Shown: one piece after another, positions 22,868 to 32,615 of the stretch
Numbering within the stretch: the stretch's first letter is position 1
Layout: the number at the start of each line of letters is the position of its first letter
Source of the DNA: Gelidibacter maritimus
GTDB lineage: Bacteria > Bacteroidota > Bacteroidia > Flavobacteriales > Flavobacteriaceae
Direction: 5' to 3'
Assembly: GCF_014062315.1 (NCBI RefSeq)
Contig: NZ_JACGLT010000007.1
Location: 124,001-188,000 of the forward strand
DNA: 64,000 nt
Notes under the pieces: generated by a model
What the model saw: only the letters and a program-made list of their open reading frames with translations
Told to the model about the DNA's origin: nothing
Databases searched by the model: none
Translations under genes and position numbers: made by a program

Positions 22868-24400
22868 ATGAGGTATTTTATTGGTGGCTTTACTTGGGAA
22901 GGAAAAAGTCAAATTGATAGGTTTATACATGAAGGCATATGGGAAAACGGCTATGAGGAAGAAAAATATGCAAATTTATTTTCTCAAATTTCTATTGGGG
23001 ATATGTTTGCTTTAAAATCGACTTTTGTAAAAGGAAGAAAGCCAAATGCGAAAAGTTACCTAAGAATAAAGCAAATCGGTATAGTTACAAACTTAATTTC
23101 GAAATCTTCCATAGGTATTAAGTGGCTAAAAAGTGAAGAATTTGAATTAACAGATATTAAATGGTACGCAACAACATTAGAAGAAATCACGATAGGAGAA
23201 GACATTAAAAGAATTTTTGGAAAAGCAAAGAACAAACAGCAAATGAAGGATTATTTAGAACTATTAAATTCAAATAAAAACATAATTTTAACTGGTGCAC
23301 CAGGAACAGGAAAAACGTTTTTGGCCAAGCAAATTGCCAAACAAATGATTGGAGTGCAAACTGATGAAGAATTAGAAGATTGTGGACAATTCGCATTTGT
23401 ACAATTTCATCCATCTTACGATTATACTGATTTTGTTGAGGGCCTTAGACCGACCGCGCCTGATGAAACTGGTAACATTGGATTTGAATTAAGAGATGGT
23501 ATTTTCAAATCATTTTGTCAAAAAGCATCTGAATCAAAACTATCAGATGTAATTGACAATTTCGATGAATCTTGGGAAAACCTATTATCGCAAGTTCGAA
23601 ATAGTATTGCACAAGGTGTACTGACCAAAATTGGTTCGTGGGATTACGGTCTATCTTCTAAGGAATCTTTAAAATATTCGTCATTAAATACACCTTCACA
23701 ATACAACTTTACTATTACAAAGAAAAATGTTTATGATGCGTATCAAGGAAAACAAGCAAGGCCTTCGGGTGCTTTCCAAAAAGATATGGAAGATGTAGTA
23801 AATTACTTGAAATCTAATTTCGGTTTGTTAGAGTTTGTGAATAAACAAGAAAACACTAAAAACGGTATCAAAAATTTTGTTTTTGTAATAGATGAGATTA
23901 ATAGAGGAGAAATTTCTAAAATATTTGGAGAACTGTTTTTCTCAATTGACCCAAGTTACAGAGGTAAAAAGGGTGCAGTCAAAACCCAATATTCTAATCT
24001 ACACGACAATGAAAGAGAAGTTTTCTTTGTTCCAGAGAACGTTTTTATTATTGGATCAATGAATGATATCGACCGAAGCGTTGAAAGTTTTGATTTTGCT
24101 ATGCGAAGACGTTTTACTTGGGTAGAAATTACAGCAGAAAAAAGTGCCGACAATATGAATTTGCCAGATAAAGCAAAAAATAAAATGGCTAATTTAAATG
24201 AGCAAATTTCATTGATTGAAGGACTAAACAATTCTTATCATATTGGGGCTGCTTATTTTCTTGATTCGGACGGTATTCCAAGAGAAGATTTTAATTTGGT
24301 TTGGGATTTCCGTATTGAACCACTATTAAAAGAATATTTACGTGGATATCCAGACGGAGAAGAAAGAATAGAAATCCTTAAAAAAGCATATAATGCCTAA
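22868..24400 (+). CDS. mcrB: McrB-type AAA+ GTPase of a McrBC restriction system
   Basis: 510 residues from ATG 22868. The frame is open to 22775 with a GTG, but MRYFIGGFTWEGKSQIDRF is the natural start of the N-terminal DNA/modified-base reader domain (residues 1-115, EVE/PUA-like in appearance). The AAA+ motor follows: Walker A GAPGTGKT (143-150), Walker B with D342-E343 in VIDEINRG, and M398-N-D-I-D-R-S, the McrB-type nucleotide motif, then an arginine-rich FAMRRRF. McrB recognises modified DNA and translocates with GTP, delivering it to McrC. It overlaps the next gene by one base (TAATG). Confidence 0.9.
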   Translation: MRYFIGGFTWEGKSQIDRFIHEGIWENGYEEEKYANLFSQISIGDMFALKSTFVKGRKPNAKSYLRIKQIGIVTNLISKSSIGIKWLKSEEFELTDIKWYATTLEEITIGEDIKRIFGKAKNKQQMKDYLELLNSNKNIILTGAPGTGKTFLAKQIAKQMIGVQTDEELEDCGQFAFVQFHPSYDYTDFVEGLRPTAPDETGNIGFELRDGIFKSFCQKASESKLSDVIDNFDESWENLLSQVRNSIAQGVLTKIGSWDYGLSSKESLKYSSLNTPSQYNFTITKKNVYDAYQGKQARPSGAFQKDMEDVVNYLKSNFGLLEFVNKQENTKNGIKNFVFVIDEINRGEISKIFGELFFSIDPSYRGKKGAVKTQYSNLHDNEREVFFVPENVFIIGSMNDIDRSVESFDFAMRRRFTWVEITAEKSADNMNLPDKAKNKMANLNEQISLIEGLNNSYHIGAAYFLDSDGIPREDFNLVWDFRIEPLLKEYLRGYPDGEERIEILKKAYNA

Positions 24401-25746
24401 TGAGGACAACAGATAATAATGGCGGAAAAAAATTAATTAGTTTCGACAATCCAAATATTAATGATTTGTCCTGCATTGCCAATCGCACACTTGTTGATTT
24501 GCAGAAAGACAACCCTGATTTGCTTGTTTTTCCTCAATCTTTAGGTCAGTATCGTGATGATGTTGAGAAATCACATATTTTTTCTTTAGATGAAGAGAAT
24601 TTAACCACATATAATTTAATGGGGTTTATTGGACGCAATACCAGTCAACTTTCAATTTCTTCTCGTTTTGCTAAAGACGATAAAAATGACTACTTCTTGC
24701 ATTATATGTTGCAAAAAGTATTCTCACTAAATCTTTTAAAATTTGACCAAACAGCTAACGAAGAAAATATTTGGGATTTCTTACTTTATCTATTCCCACA
24801 TTACTTAAAGAAAGCATATTCACAAGGTTTGTACAAAGCATACAGAAGAGAAGAGTATAACGATGCAAATATAAAAGGAGCAATTGATGTTAAAAGACAT
24901 ATTCTTCGAAACATTCCATTTATGGGAAAGATTGCATACACAACAAGAGAACACAGTTATAATAATAATTTAACACAACTTATTCGACATACAATTGAAT
25001 ATATAAAAACTCATCGCTTTGGTAGTGGCATATTAACAAATGATAGTGAAGTGCGAGATATCGTGAGCAAATTTAATTTTGTTACTCAAAACTCTTATAA
25101 CAAGAATTCACGTCAAAAAATTATATCGTCTAATTTAAAACCTTTTTCACATCCATATTTCACAGAATATGCAATGTTGCAAAAAATTTGTTTAAAAATT
25201 TTAAGACACGAAAAAATAACCTTTGGCAAAGAAAAGGATAAAGTTTATGGTTTGTTGTTTGATGGTGCTTGGCTTTGGGAAGAGTATTTGAACACCTTTT
25301 TAAAGGACGAATTTATTCATCCTGAAAATAAGACAGGTAAAAATCGCCATTATCTATTCGAAAATTTCCAGTCAATTTATCCAGATTTTATAAGCAGAGC
25401 TGAACCGAAAAGCGTCGGTGATGCAAAATATATGCCATTGGGGCGACAACATTCATACTCGGAAAATTCTGAAAGAGCTACCAGTATCTATTATAAGACA
25501 ATAGCATATATGTATCGTTTTAATTCGGACAATGGATTTTTATTGTTTCCAAATGAAGAGACAAGCTTTTTTGAAACATATAAAATTAAAGAGACAAGTG
25601 GCATATTAAAAAAAATAGGTTTGGCAATTCCACAGTCATCTGAAAACTTTAAGGAATTCATTAAAACAATGAATGAAAATGAAATAGAACTAAAACTAAA
25701 TTTATTAACCAAAGAAAGAGCGATTGCACAACAAAGATATATATAG
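24400..25746 (+). CDS. mcrC: McrC-type endonuclease subunit
   Basis: 448 residues. The N-terminal part contacts McrB; the C-terminal nuclease has a PD-(D/E)xK core: P-D329 in YPDF, then D341-A-K343 in VGDAKY, the McrC pattern. It starts at the last base of the mcrB stop, so the two are translationally coupled. No DNA methyltransferase is adjacent, which fits a type IV system that attacks modified DNA. Composition is as AT-rich as mcrB and unlike the flanking core genes, which suggests lateral transfer as a unit. Confidence 0.9.
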   Translation: MRTTDNNGGKKLISFDNPNINDLSCIANRTLVDLQKDNPDLLVFPQSLGQYRDDVEKSHIFSLDEENLTTYNLMGFIGRNTSQLSISSRFAKDDKNDYFLHYMLQKVFSLNLLKFDQTANEENIWDFLLYLFPHYLKKAYSQGLYKAYRREEYNDANIKGAIDVKRHILRNIPFMGKIAYTTREHSYNNNLTQLIRHTIEYIKTHRFGSGILTNDSEVRDIVSKFNFVTQNSYNKNSRQKIISSNLKPFSHPYFTEYAMLQKICLKILRHEKITFGKEKDKVYGLLFDGAWLWEEYLNTFLKDEFIHPENKTGKNRHYLFENFQSIYPDFISRAEPKSVGDAKYMPLGRQHSYSENSERATSIYYKTIAYMYRFNSDNGFLLFPNEETSFFETYKIKETSGILKKIGLAIPQSSENFKEFIKTMNENEIELKLNLLTKERAIAQQRYI

Positions 25747-25861
25747 AAAATAGTCGAAACAGTAGTAAAATTAAGGGTTTTGGCCCGTATCAGACTTCGT
25801 GTTTCATAACCTCTTACTTTTCATATAATAAACGTTTCACCTAAAACACACAGTAAAAACC

Positions 25862-26554
25862 ATGAAACACAGTCTACTATTAATTTTAATTCTAACCTTT
25901 GGTTGTTCAAACCAAAAGGATATAAAGGAATTTGAAGCGATTTTAGGTAAAGAGAATAGTGAAACTCTAACCTATATTGTGAATGACTTTGAATCTGACG
26001 TTCTAAAAAGAAAATATCCTAATATAAGCACAAAAAAGGCTTACAATCAATTTCTAAAGGAATTATCACAAAATCAGACTGAAATTCGGCAAAAAGTTTC
26101 TGAAGACAGCAGGAACCTTTTTGAAAAAAGTAATTTAAAATTAGAAATTTACAGTGTCCCAGATTCAATTTGGATAGAACGAGACTCTGAAAAATTGGCT
26201 ATCAATAAATACAATAATCCGACTTTAAAAATCAAACGAAAATATTTACGGGCAGATGGAACATTTAGATACGGCACATCCATTTCATCCCTTCAAGATC
26301 AAGAACCTATTGATGAAGATGCCATTATTATCGAATCTCATAAAAATTGGAATGAACTAAATTATGATGGAAGATATTCGATAGCCCTAAACGCAATCGC
26401 AAATAAGTCGGATTTCCTAAATGAGTATCTTAAAGTACGTGACGCTTCAGGAATTATTGACCCAAAATATATTGCTGAGCGAATGCTGGAATCAAAAGTG
26501 GATCTCAACGACTATTTTATAAAACGATTAATAATAACAGAGATAGTCTATTAA
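25862..26554 (+). CDS. Lipoprotein of unknown function
   Basis: 230 residues. MKHSLLLILILTFGC gives a lipoprotein signal with Cys15. The mature protein is Lys/Glu/Asn-rich and helical in its first half (KKAYNQFLKELSQNQTEIRQKVSEDSRNLF); no conserved domain was recognised. It begins 115 bp after mcrC. Being exported, it is unlikely to be part of the restriction complex. Possibly island cargo. Confidence 0.6.
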   Translation: MKHSLLLILILTFGCSNQKDIKEFEAILGKENSETLTYIVNDFESDVLKRKYPNISTKKAYNQFLKELSQNQTEIRQKVSEDSRNLFEKSNLKLEIYSVPDSIWIERDSEKLAINKYNNPTLKIKRKYLRADGTFRYGTSISSLQDQEPIDEDAIIIESHKNWNELNYDGRYSIALNAIANKSDFLNEYLKVRDASGIIDPKYIAERMLESKVDLNDYFIKRLIITEIVY

Positions 26555-26708
26555 AATCAAATGCGTTTCTCATCACCATTAAAAATAATGACTTAGTTCC
26601 CGCCAACTTAGAAATTTCTTCAAAATTCCCACCGGCTTGGTCTATTTTTAGTACTTTAGATGTGTGTCAGCCCTAAGTCCCAGTCAAAACATTGCTTTGC
26701 TGAATGCC

Positions 26709-27248
26709 ATGAAAAAGCTCATAATTCCATTAATCTTGTTTATTACTCATTTGACCTCTGCTCAAATTGAGAAGACATCAGATACCCTCGAAATTTGGAC
26801 CTTATTCAGTATTGGTAATTTTGTTAATCAAAACGCGGAACGCATCGTTGAAAAGAAATGGCCGTTTAAAATAAAAGGTGTGGCGGGTGACGCCTTTGTG
26901 GAAGATTTGATTGATTCGGTCGAGATTCATAACAATAAAGTCTGGAACTATTTAGACGCTCACGGCTATTCTGAATCCAAGAAAGTCTTTAAATCTGATT
27001 TACTTGCTGAAATAAACCGTATAAAAAAAGCTGTGCAAATTTCTGATGCGGACAAGCGCATCATGGATTTATTCGAAAAATGGAGAAAGAGCGAAAGACA
27101 AAATTATACGCAACTAAATAAATTGAGCGATATAAAATATGAATTCGTACTATATAGCTTTGATATAAACAAATTGGACGAAGGTCAGCGTTTTGAACTC
27201 AAGTATATTACCGACTTAGAAAATGAAAGAATTACGATTCTAAAATAA
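26709..27248 (+). CDS. Exported protein of unknown function
   Basis: 179 residues from ATG 26709, chosen because it starts a good signal peptide (MKKLIIPLILFITHLTSAQ); the frame from 26664 adds 15 unlikely residues. The mature part is charged and helical, with IGNFVNQNAERIVEKKWPFKIKGVAGDAF as its most distinctive segment (two pieces separated here only by reading). No family recognised. It lies between the lipoprotein gene and a short membrane-protein gene. Confidence 0.6.
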   Translation: MKKLIIPLILFITHLTSAQIEKTSDTLEIWTLFSIGNFVNQNAERIVEKKWPFKIKGVAGDAFVEDLIDSVEIHNNKVWNYLDAHGYSESKKVFKSDLLAEINRIKKAVQISDADKRIMDLFEKWRKSERQNYTQLNKLSDIKYEFVLYSFDINKLDEGQRFELKYITDLENERITILK

Positions 27249-27348
27249 AAAATCTATATAATATAATGGCATAATCCTGTGGTCTGTAGCACCTGAACGA
27301 AGTGCGGCCAGGCAGTGGACTCAAAATCTGAATAAAAAAATAAAACGC

Positions 27349-27510
27349 ATGATGAATAAAGTAAGAGTAATCGGAATAATATTATTGGTCGTAGGTATTA
27401 TCATTCAATTTACAATGGAGAATGACCTTATTGATTTTATTTCGGCTGTGGGTATTGGCGTTGGCATAGAGCTGATTATGACTGGAAAAGTGGTGAAACC
27501 ATCTATGTAA
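27349..27510 (+). CDS. Small membrane protein (53 aa)
   Basis: ATG 27349 (a second ATG follows directly) to TAA 27508-27510. The product has two hydrophobic segments (VIGIILLVVGIIIQF and FISAVGIGVGIELIM) joined by a short acidic loop (TMENDLID) and a basic tail. The hairpin topology and full use of the frame support a real gene. Function unknown. Confidence 0.6.
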   Translation: MMNKVRVIGIILLVVGIIIQFTMENDLIDFISAVGIGVGIELIMTGKVVKPSM

Positions 27511-27989
27511 TTCCCGTTTCCGAAAAAATCTCGAAGTTGTTTAATAAAATAAGGAAACCTTGTCTATATATATAAACAAAGTATCAAAATAGTAAATACT
27601 ATTGCCGCCGCAGGTAACTATGGCAGGCCTACCGCACTTATAAAAAAACCAAAGTCATACACGTTGGTAATATCCATATTAAATTAGATTTGGCTGATTT
27701 TAAATGATCTTAAAATGTTATCAGAGCCTACTCACACTCATGTTTTGTAGTAAAAGCGTGATTTTTATCTGCATCACAAACAACTGAATTAGAGTGGAAT
27801 AATCTGCAAAAAACCTAATGAAACATAAATGCAACTTTATTTGTTTTTTTTAGGATAATTAAAAATAATATCTACATTTGCGCGCTCAAAAAAAAGAGCA
27901 GGTTCGTATGGCTTTAAATAAAAAAATACGACAGTTTAATTCAGTGATAATTTTTAATTAGAATCCCAAATTCTACATCTCTTAATCCT
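27511..27989. other. Intergenic region with a -7 promoter box
   Basis: No gene seen. TACATTTG at 27873-27880 matches the TAnnTTTG box; a TTTG partner at the usual spacing is missing (the nearest is 27840-27843). It would give a transcript with a leader of about 100 nt for the gene at 27990, within a run GCGCTCAAAAAAAAGAGC that forms a small inverted repeat around 27893-27900. Confidence 0.4.
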
Positions 27990-28646
27990 ATGAAAAAAGT
28001 TACCCTTTTATTTGTCTTCTTGACAGGTCATTTACTTTTTGCCCAAGTTGGCATTGGTACTGAAAACCCGAGTCCATCCTCGCAATTGGATATTCATTCT
28101 AACAACCGAGGTCTGTTGATCCCTCAGGTTGCATTAACCGGTCTTACCGATGCAACTACTATTGCGTCGGGAAACGTCAATAGTTTATTGATTTATAATA
28201 CCAGTACCGTGGGCGGACTTACCCCGGGGTATTACTATTGGTTGAACCAATCATGGAACCGGTTGATGACCGAATCGAGCGTCATGCAACAGCTTAAGGC
28301 TACAATGCCAAAGTTTTTCTATATGCCGTCTATTGCCATTCCAACCCATCGGTCTCATTTTGTTGCTGGTGACGGTTTTTCGGAATCTGGAGGCGTGTTT
28401 TCTGTAAATCTCTATAACCGTTATACGGCACAATTTAATTCTATAGAAGTGGCAAGTCCGAACCGTACCACCTCTTTACCGCTTTTACCGGCCAACGAGT
28501 TGGATTATTATATTACCTATTATGATAAGGCTGTATTTGAGACCTTAACCCTTAGTGCCGCAGGTGTGCTCACTTAGAAAGTCAAGGCCAATGCTGTGGT
28601 GTCTTCCAAAACCTTTATGAACATCGTGTTCGCGGTCAGACCGTAA
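27990..28646 (+). pseudogene. Exported repeat-adhesin-like gene with an in-frame stop
   Basis: MKKVTLLFVFLTGHLLFAQ is a signal peptide, followed by VGIGTENPSPSSQLDIHSNNRG, the start typical of flavobacterial surface proteins that resemble tail-fibre stalks (written in two parts: VGIGTENP, SSQLDI). Translation runs 195 codons to TAG at 28575-28577, but the same frame continues for 22 sensible codons (KVKANAVVSSKTFMNIVFAV, then RP) to TAA at 28644. The extension has the strand-like ending expected for such domains, so TAG probably replaced a sense codon such as TAT/TAC. It may be a nonsense mutation, a sequencing error, or a slightly shortened functional protein. Confidence 0.65.
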
Positions 28647-28672
28647 TTATTCATTTTTTAAAATAGAATACT

Positions 28673-30190
28673 ATGAAACGATATATTCAAACTATCGCTT
28701 TGATAGCTATATTCGTAGGCTATACTTGGGAGGGCGTTGCCCAATCGCCTTGTTTTCCAGGAGAGCCTTTAACGGGAACCTTTGCTGATCCGGCCACGAG
28801 CTCAAGTCCAAATGCCGACCGGGTGTTTTGGCTGACTTGGGGTTCAAATTATAATGAAAGTATTTCTAGGCATCCTTATGGGAAGCCTAATGTTCAGCTT
28901 AGGGTTGGTTCTAAATCTTACGGCAGTATTGATTTGGGGGGAGGACGTTATATGTGTGTAGAAGCAGAGATTACAAGGTTGGATGTTTCTGGAAGTTTAA
29001 CTAGTCGGAAAAAGATTGTTTCTTACATTCCAGGGACCTATCAGGGCTCCTCAGAAAAAGGTGATTTTCTTGACATTTTGTATAATCGGGGGGGCTACGG
29101 CGGGACCAATGGCAGTCCAAATAATAAAATGGCTTCAGGTATTATAAATGACTATGATCAGGGACGAAAAGTCAACATCGTTGTTCGTGTTAAGGCTACA
29201 ACAGATGGGGAGCCTGTAAGGCTAAGAGGGATGGTATTGGCGGACGCTGAGGATTTATCTTCCAATGAGTATATAATTTCTTCTGGAGATGGAGATTGGA
29301 CCGTGGCCGGAGTTCATAAAGATATAGGCAAAGGAAGCTATAATATGAGAAAAGAAAATAACCAATCTGGTACCAAATCCATCTTATTTGAAAAGGGTAA
29401 TGATGGCAAAACAGGTGCAGTGGCCTTTCTTAAATATAATAACTCAGCCTATGATACAAAAGCTAACGGGTATGCCGTGGAGTTTTCCGCCGAATTTGAG
29501 GGCGGTGGAAAAACAGCCATCGCCTTTGGTTTGTTGACCTCTGGTTATGATTTTGGGGATGCCCCAGAATCCTACGGAAAACCTATCCATCTGATTGACG
29601 ATATTACATTTGGAAATGATGGTGTACAAGAAAATGGGCCGGCGGTAAACATAAATACATCATCTTATACCCCTGGATTATTAATTAGCGGAACGAGACG
29701 TTATTTGGGAAGTACACCCCCAGATGCTGATCATATCAATAACTTTTCCGATGATGCACTTGGCGATGATATTTCTGGACCTGCAGGACTTAATGAAGAA
29801 GATGCCTGGCCAATAGAATACCGTCGTTTTGCGGATCAAGATTTCTATAAGCCTGGCGATAAAATCACCGCTACTATTCCTTATAAACAAGCGACGGCCG
29901 GTGATAAGATTTCTGGTTGGATTGATTTCGACTTAAACGGCACATTTGATGAGAGCGAGCGCGTAACTAAAACTATTGCCACTAATGGTGATGGTAATGT
30001 GGTGTTGGAATGGACAGTTCCGGCTACTCGTACGCCATATAGTACTTATGTGCGCTTACGCTATTTTGGAAGCGTTGAGGATGCCACTCGAACTACGGGT
30101 ACAGCCTTAACCGGCGAAGTCGAAGACCATCGCATTTATATCCTCTCCCCAGGAGTTGCCAACCCCAATTTAATGAATAAGAGTAAGTAG
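28673..30190 (+). CDS. Exported GEVED-domain protein
   Basis: 505 residues. Signal peptide MKRYIQTIALIAIFVGYTWEGVAQ. The N-terminal half (about 25-285) is a beta-rich domain without a name I can give. DFGDAPESYG near residue 292 begins the segment found before GEVED modules, and the GEVED domain closes the protein: GWIDFDLNGTFDESERV (about 410-427) and GEVEDHRIYI (481-490). GEVED domains occur in large bacterial surface proteins. There is no sorting domain at the C-terminus; the next gene has one. It starts 26 bp after the end of the previous frame, so the three genes probably form an operon. Confidence 0.8.
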   Translation: MKRYIQTIALIAIFVGYTWEGVAQSPCFPGEPLTGTFADPATSSSPNADRVFWLTWGSNYNESISRHPYGKPNVQLRVGSKSYGSIDLGGGRYMCVEAEITRLDVSGSLTSRKKIVSYIPGTYQGSSEKGDFLDILYNRGGYGGTNGSPNNKMASGIINDYDQGRKVNIVVRVKATTDGEPVRLRGMVLADAEDLSSNEYIISSGDGDWTVAGVHKDIGKGSYNMRKENNQSGTKSILFEKGNDGKTGAVAFLKYNNSAYDTKANGYAVEFSAEFEGGGKTAIAFGLLTSGYDFGDAPESYGKPIHLIDDITFGNDGVQENGPAVNINTSSYTPGLLISGTRRYLGSTPPDADHINNFSDDALGDDISGPAGLNEEDAWPIEYRRFADQDFYKPGDKITATIPYKQATAGDKISGWIDFDLNGTFDESERVTKTIATNGDGNVVLEWTVPATRTPYSTYVRLRYFGSVEDATRTTGTALTGEVEDHRIYILSPGVANPNLMNKSK

Positions 30191-30221
30191 CCCTATCTCT
30201 TTTCGAAAAAAACCTACTTAA

Positions 30222-31799
30222 ATGAAAAATTTCTACATCGTTTTTTTAATCGTATGCTCTAGCATGACGGTTAATTCGCAAACCATATCCACCACCATGA
30301 CCGTTAGTGCTGGCACAGGGGTGTATGTAAGTTCGGGTACGCCAATTTCAGCCTCAGAGCTGACTTTAAAGTCGTCCTCAGATCAATTTTCGGCCTTGTT
30401 TTTAAACGAGCCATTGAATGATGCCATTATCGTCAATTATGACCGTCATGTAAATCTTGTGGGTAAAAGTGGCGATAATGGAGGTAATGACCTTATTTCA
30501 ATGCCTGTGAAAAATGTGGGAGAAACCTACGCCAATTTTTTGAACTATAGTGCGGATGGTCTCTTGACCAACGCAGATGTTTTGCCTCAGCATCCTTCAG
30601 AAAAAACCATATATGCTTTTGGGCCGTATGACAATGTTTCCCGTAAATATCTAAATTATGATATGGCGACAAACGGAGGTGTTTTGTTACAACGAGGCAT
30701 TGGTTATCGGGCAGCGGCTCGTAAAGTAGGACAAACGCTGAGATTTTCCGGAAAGGTTTCTACAGAGACAGAAACGGTAGAAATTACAACGTCACGTAAA
30801 AACCGATGGAATTCGGTGGGAAATCCTTTTCCAACCTATTTGGACCCACAAAAATTTTTGGATGAAAACAGCTCAAAGTTAGATTCAAATGCTGAGGCCA
30901 TTTACGGTTATAATAGTGGCACGCGTTCTGGTAGTGGTACAATTGGTAATTTTATTATTATCAATCGGCTGACGTTTGCCAATGAAAAAATTGCGCCAGG
31001 ACAAGCATTCTTACTCGCTAATGATGTATCTGCCCTTAACAATCAAATTGTATTCACCCAAAATATGCGGGTATTTAATGGTGGTGACGACTTTATACTA
31101 GGTCGGCCAACAGCACCGCAACAGATGCTGCGCTTAAAAGCGGCACACGCCACTGCCGATTTTGCTACGGAAATTTACTTTAGTGAGACTTCCACCTTAG
31201 GTCTTGACCCTGGATATGATGCAGCGCTTTTTGATGGTGTGGCTAATAATTTCATGGTTTATTCGCATTTGGTGAAAGATCATAAGGGTAAAGAAATGGC
31301 TATACAAAGCCTTGGAACTGCAAGCATGAATGACGTTGTTGTGCCATTAGGACTGAAAGTAGCACAAGGCAATCAAATAACTTTTAGTATAGAGAATACC
31401 ACCTTGCCGAATGAAATTCAAGTGTACTTGGAAGATAGAGAAAACAATACGTTGACCCTTTTAAACGAAGCCACGTATGCTTTCACCTCAAAAACGGCCA
31501 TAACAGGTGGCGGACGATTTTTTTTAAGATTTGAATCGCGTGCCTTATCCATTGAGGAGTCTGAAACAGAGACTTTACAAATTTATGCCACTGGTCAAAC
31601 TTTATATATCAATGGGCCACTTAGCGCAGATAGCAAGGTAGTAATGTATGACATTCAAGGTCGTACGGTTTTAAATGCATATATAGAGAAAACCAAAGCT
31701 AAAAATACGGTAGATGTCTCAAGCTTAAGTCAGGGTGTTTATTTAGTAAAACTGTCTAATAAATATCAAAATCAAGTCAAAAAAATAATTATCAAATAA
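30222..31799 (+). CDS. T9SS-sorted surface or secreted protein
   Basis: 525 residues. Signal peptide MKNFYIVFLIVCSSMTVNSQ, beta-rich central part with an RKNRWNSVGNPFPTYLDP motif, and a C-terminal ~75-residue type A sorting domain (LQIYATGQTLYINGP ... VVMYDIQGRTVL ... VDVSSLSQGVYLVKL ... KKIIIK). That domain directs export by the type IX system and anchoring or release at the surface. It begins 31 bp after the GEVED gene and is followed by a terminator. The set of three looks like a surface assembly in which this protein is the anchored part. Confidence 0.85.
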   Translation: MKNFYIVFLIVCSSMTVNSQTISTTMTVSAGTGVYVSSGTPISASELTLKSSSDQFSALFLNEPLNDAIIVNYDRHVNLVGKSGDNGGNDLISMPVKNVGETYANFLNYSADGLLTNADVLPQHPSEKTIYAFGPYDNVSRKYLNYDMATNGGVLLQRGIGYRAAARKVGQTLRFSGKVSTETETVEITTSRKNRWNSVGNPFPTYLDPQKFLDENSSKLDSNAEAIYGYNSGTRSGSGTIGNFIIINRLTFANEKIAPGQAFLLANDVSALNNQIVFTQNMRVFNGGDDFILGRPTAPQQMLRLKAAHATADFATEIYFSETSTLGLDPGYDAALFDGVANNFMVYSHLVKDHKGKEMAIQSLGTASMNDVVVPLGLKVAQGNQITFSIENTTLPNEIQVYLEDRENNTLTLLNEATYAFTSKTAITGGGRFFLRFESRALSIEESETETLQIYATGQTLYINGPLSADSKVVMYDIQGRTVLNAYIEKTKAKNTVDVSSLSQGVYLVKLSNKYQNQVKKIIIK

Positions 31800-31862
31800 T
31801 TTGTAATTGATAAGAGGGTACACCTCCTATTGAAGCCGCAATTACAGAATAACGAACTACTA

Positions 31863-31899
31863 TTGGCGATTCTCATATAATTTGAGAGTCGCCAATTTT
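31863..31899 (+). terminator. Terminator of the surface-protein operon
   Basis: 13-bp stem with one G-U pair: 31863-31875 (TTGGCGATTCTCA) with 31883-31895 (TGAGAGTCGCCAA), 7-nt loop, then TTTT. 63 bp after the T9SS gene. Confidence 0.75.
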
Positions 31900-32615
31900 G
31901 GTTTAACGTTTTCGCTCCAACCACATCCAATTAGGTCCACACTTAAAATCGGGTTCATTTATTCTTTTTCTTTATAATTGCATTGTTCATAAGATTTTAT
32001 CTGATAATCATTGTCTTAGTGTCGTTATTTAGTCTGCCAAAAATAGAAAACTCTTGTGATTCTCATCGGCGTAACTAAAGTTTCTATAATTTATATCGGA
32101 TAAATTTGTCTTAGATGTGTTCAGCACTTACCTTTGTGAAATATTAGCGTGATCTATATTTTATGACCATCATTAAAAGGTCATGTGTCTAATCAGTTTA
32201 ATTTGATGTGACACTTCATAAAATGAAATCTTGGTCTGCTGTATAAAGAGCAATACTGTCAAAATGTTTGATCTGTTTGCTCCCATAATCTGATCTTTTA
32301 TGTTTAAGTAGGCAAAATCCTCTTAAACAGACCTTTTTCCAAAGGCAGGGTAAGCCTAGCGAAAGGTACTACACCATTATTATTTATTCAAATGAATCGC
32401 TCTTGTAGATTCACTAACCATCGCATTGTTGCGATTTGTTGCGGGGTAGTTGTACTCGGTTGACAATCGTAATTTGTTAAGGTTTGGCTGCATATTATAA
32501 TGGTTTTGTAGCGTATTGCTGAGAATTATAAAATCACATTCGGAGGTCGCTACACGTTTAAACCGATTTACATATTGAATTTATTAGCGGTTGAAAAGAT
32601 AATACATATCACTTT
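31900..32615. other. Long intergenic region before the oxidase operon
   Basis: About 700 bp without a plausible gene. TAAATTTG at 32101-32108 matches a -7 box but without a partner at normal spacing. A short tandem TTGTTGCGA/TTTGTTGCGG occurs at 32425-32443. No clear FNR/Crp palindrome was found, although oxygen control of the following oxidase would be expected. Confidence 0.4.
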
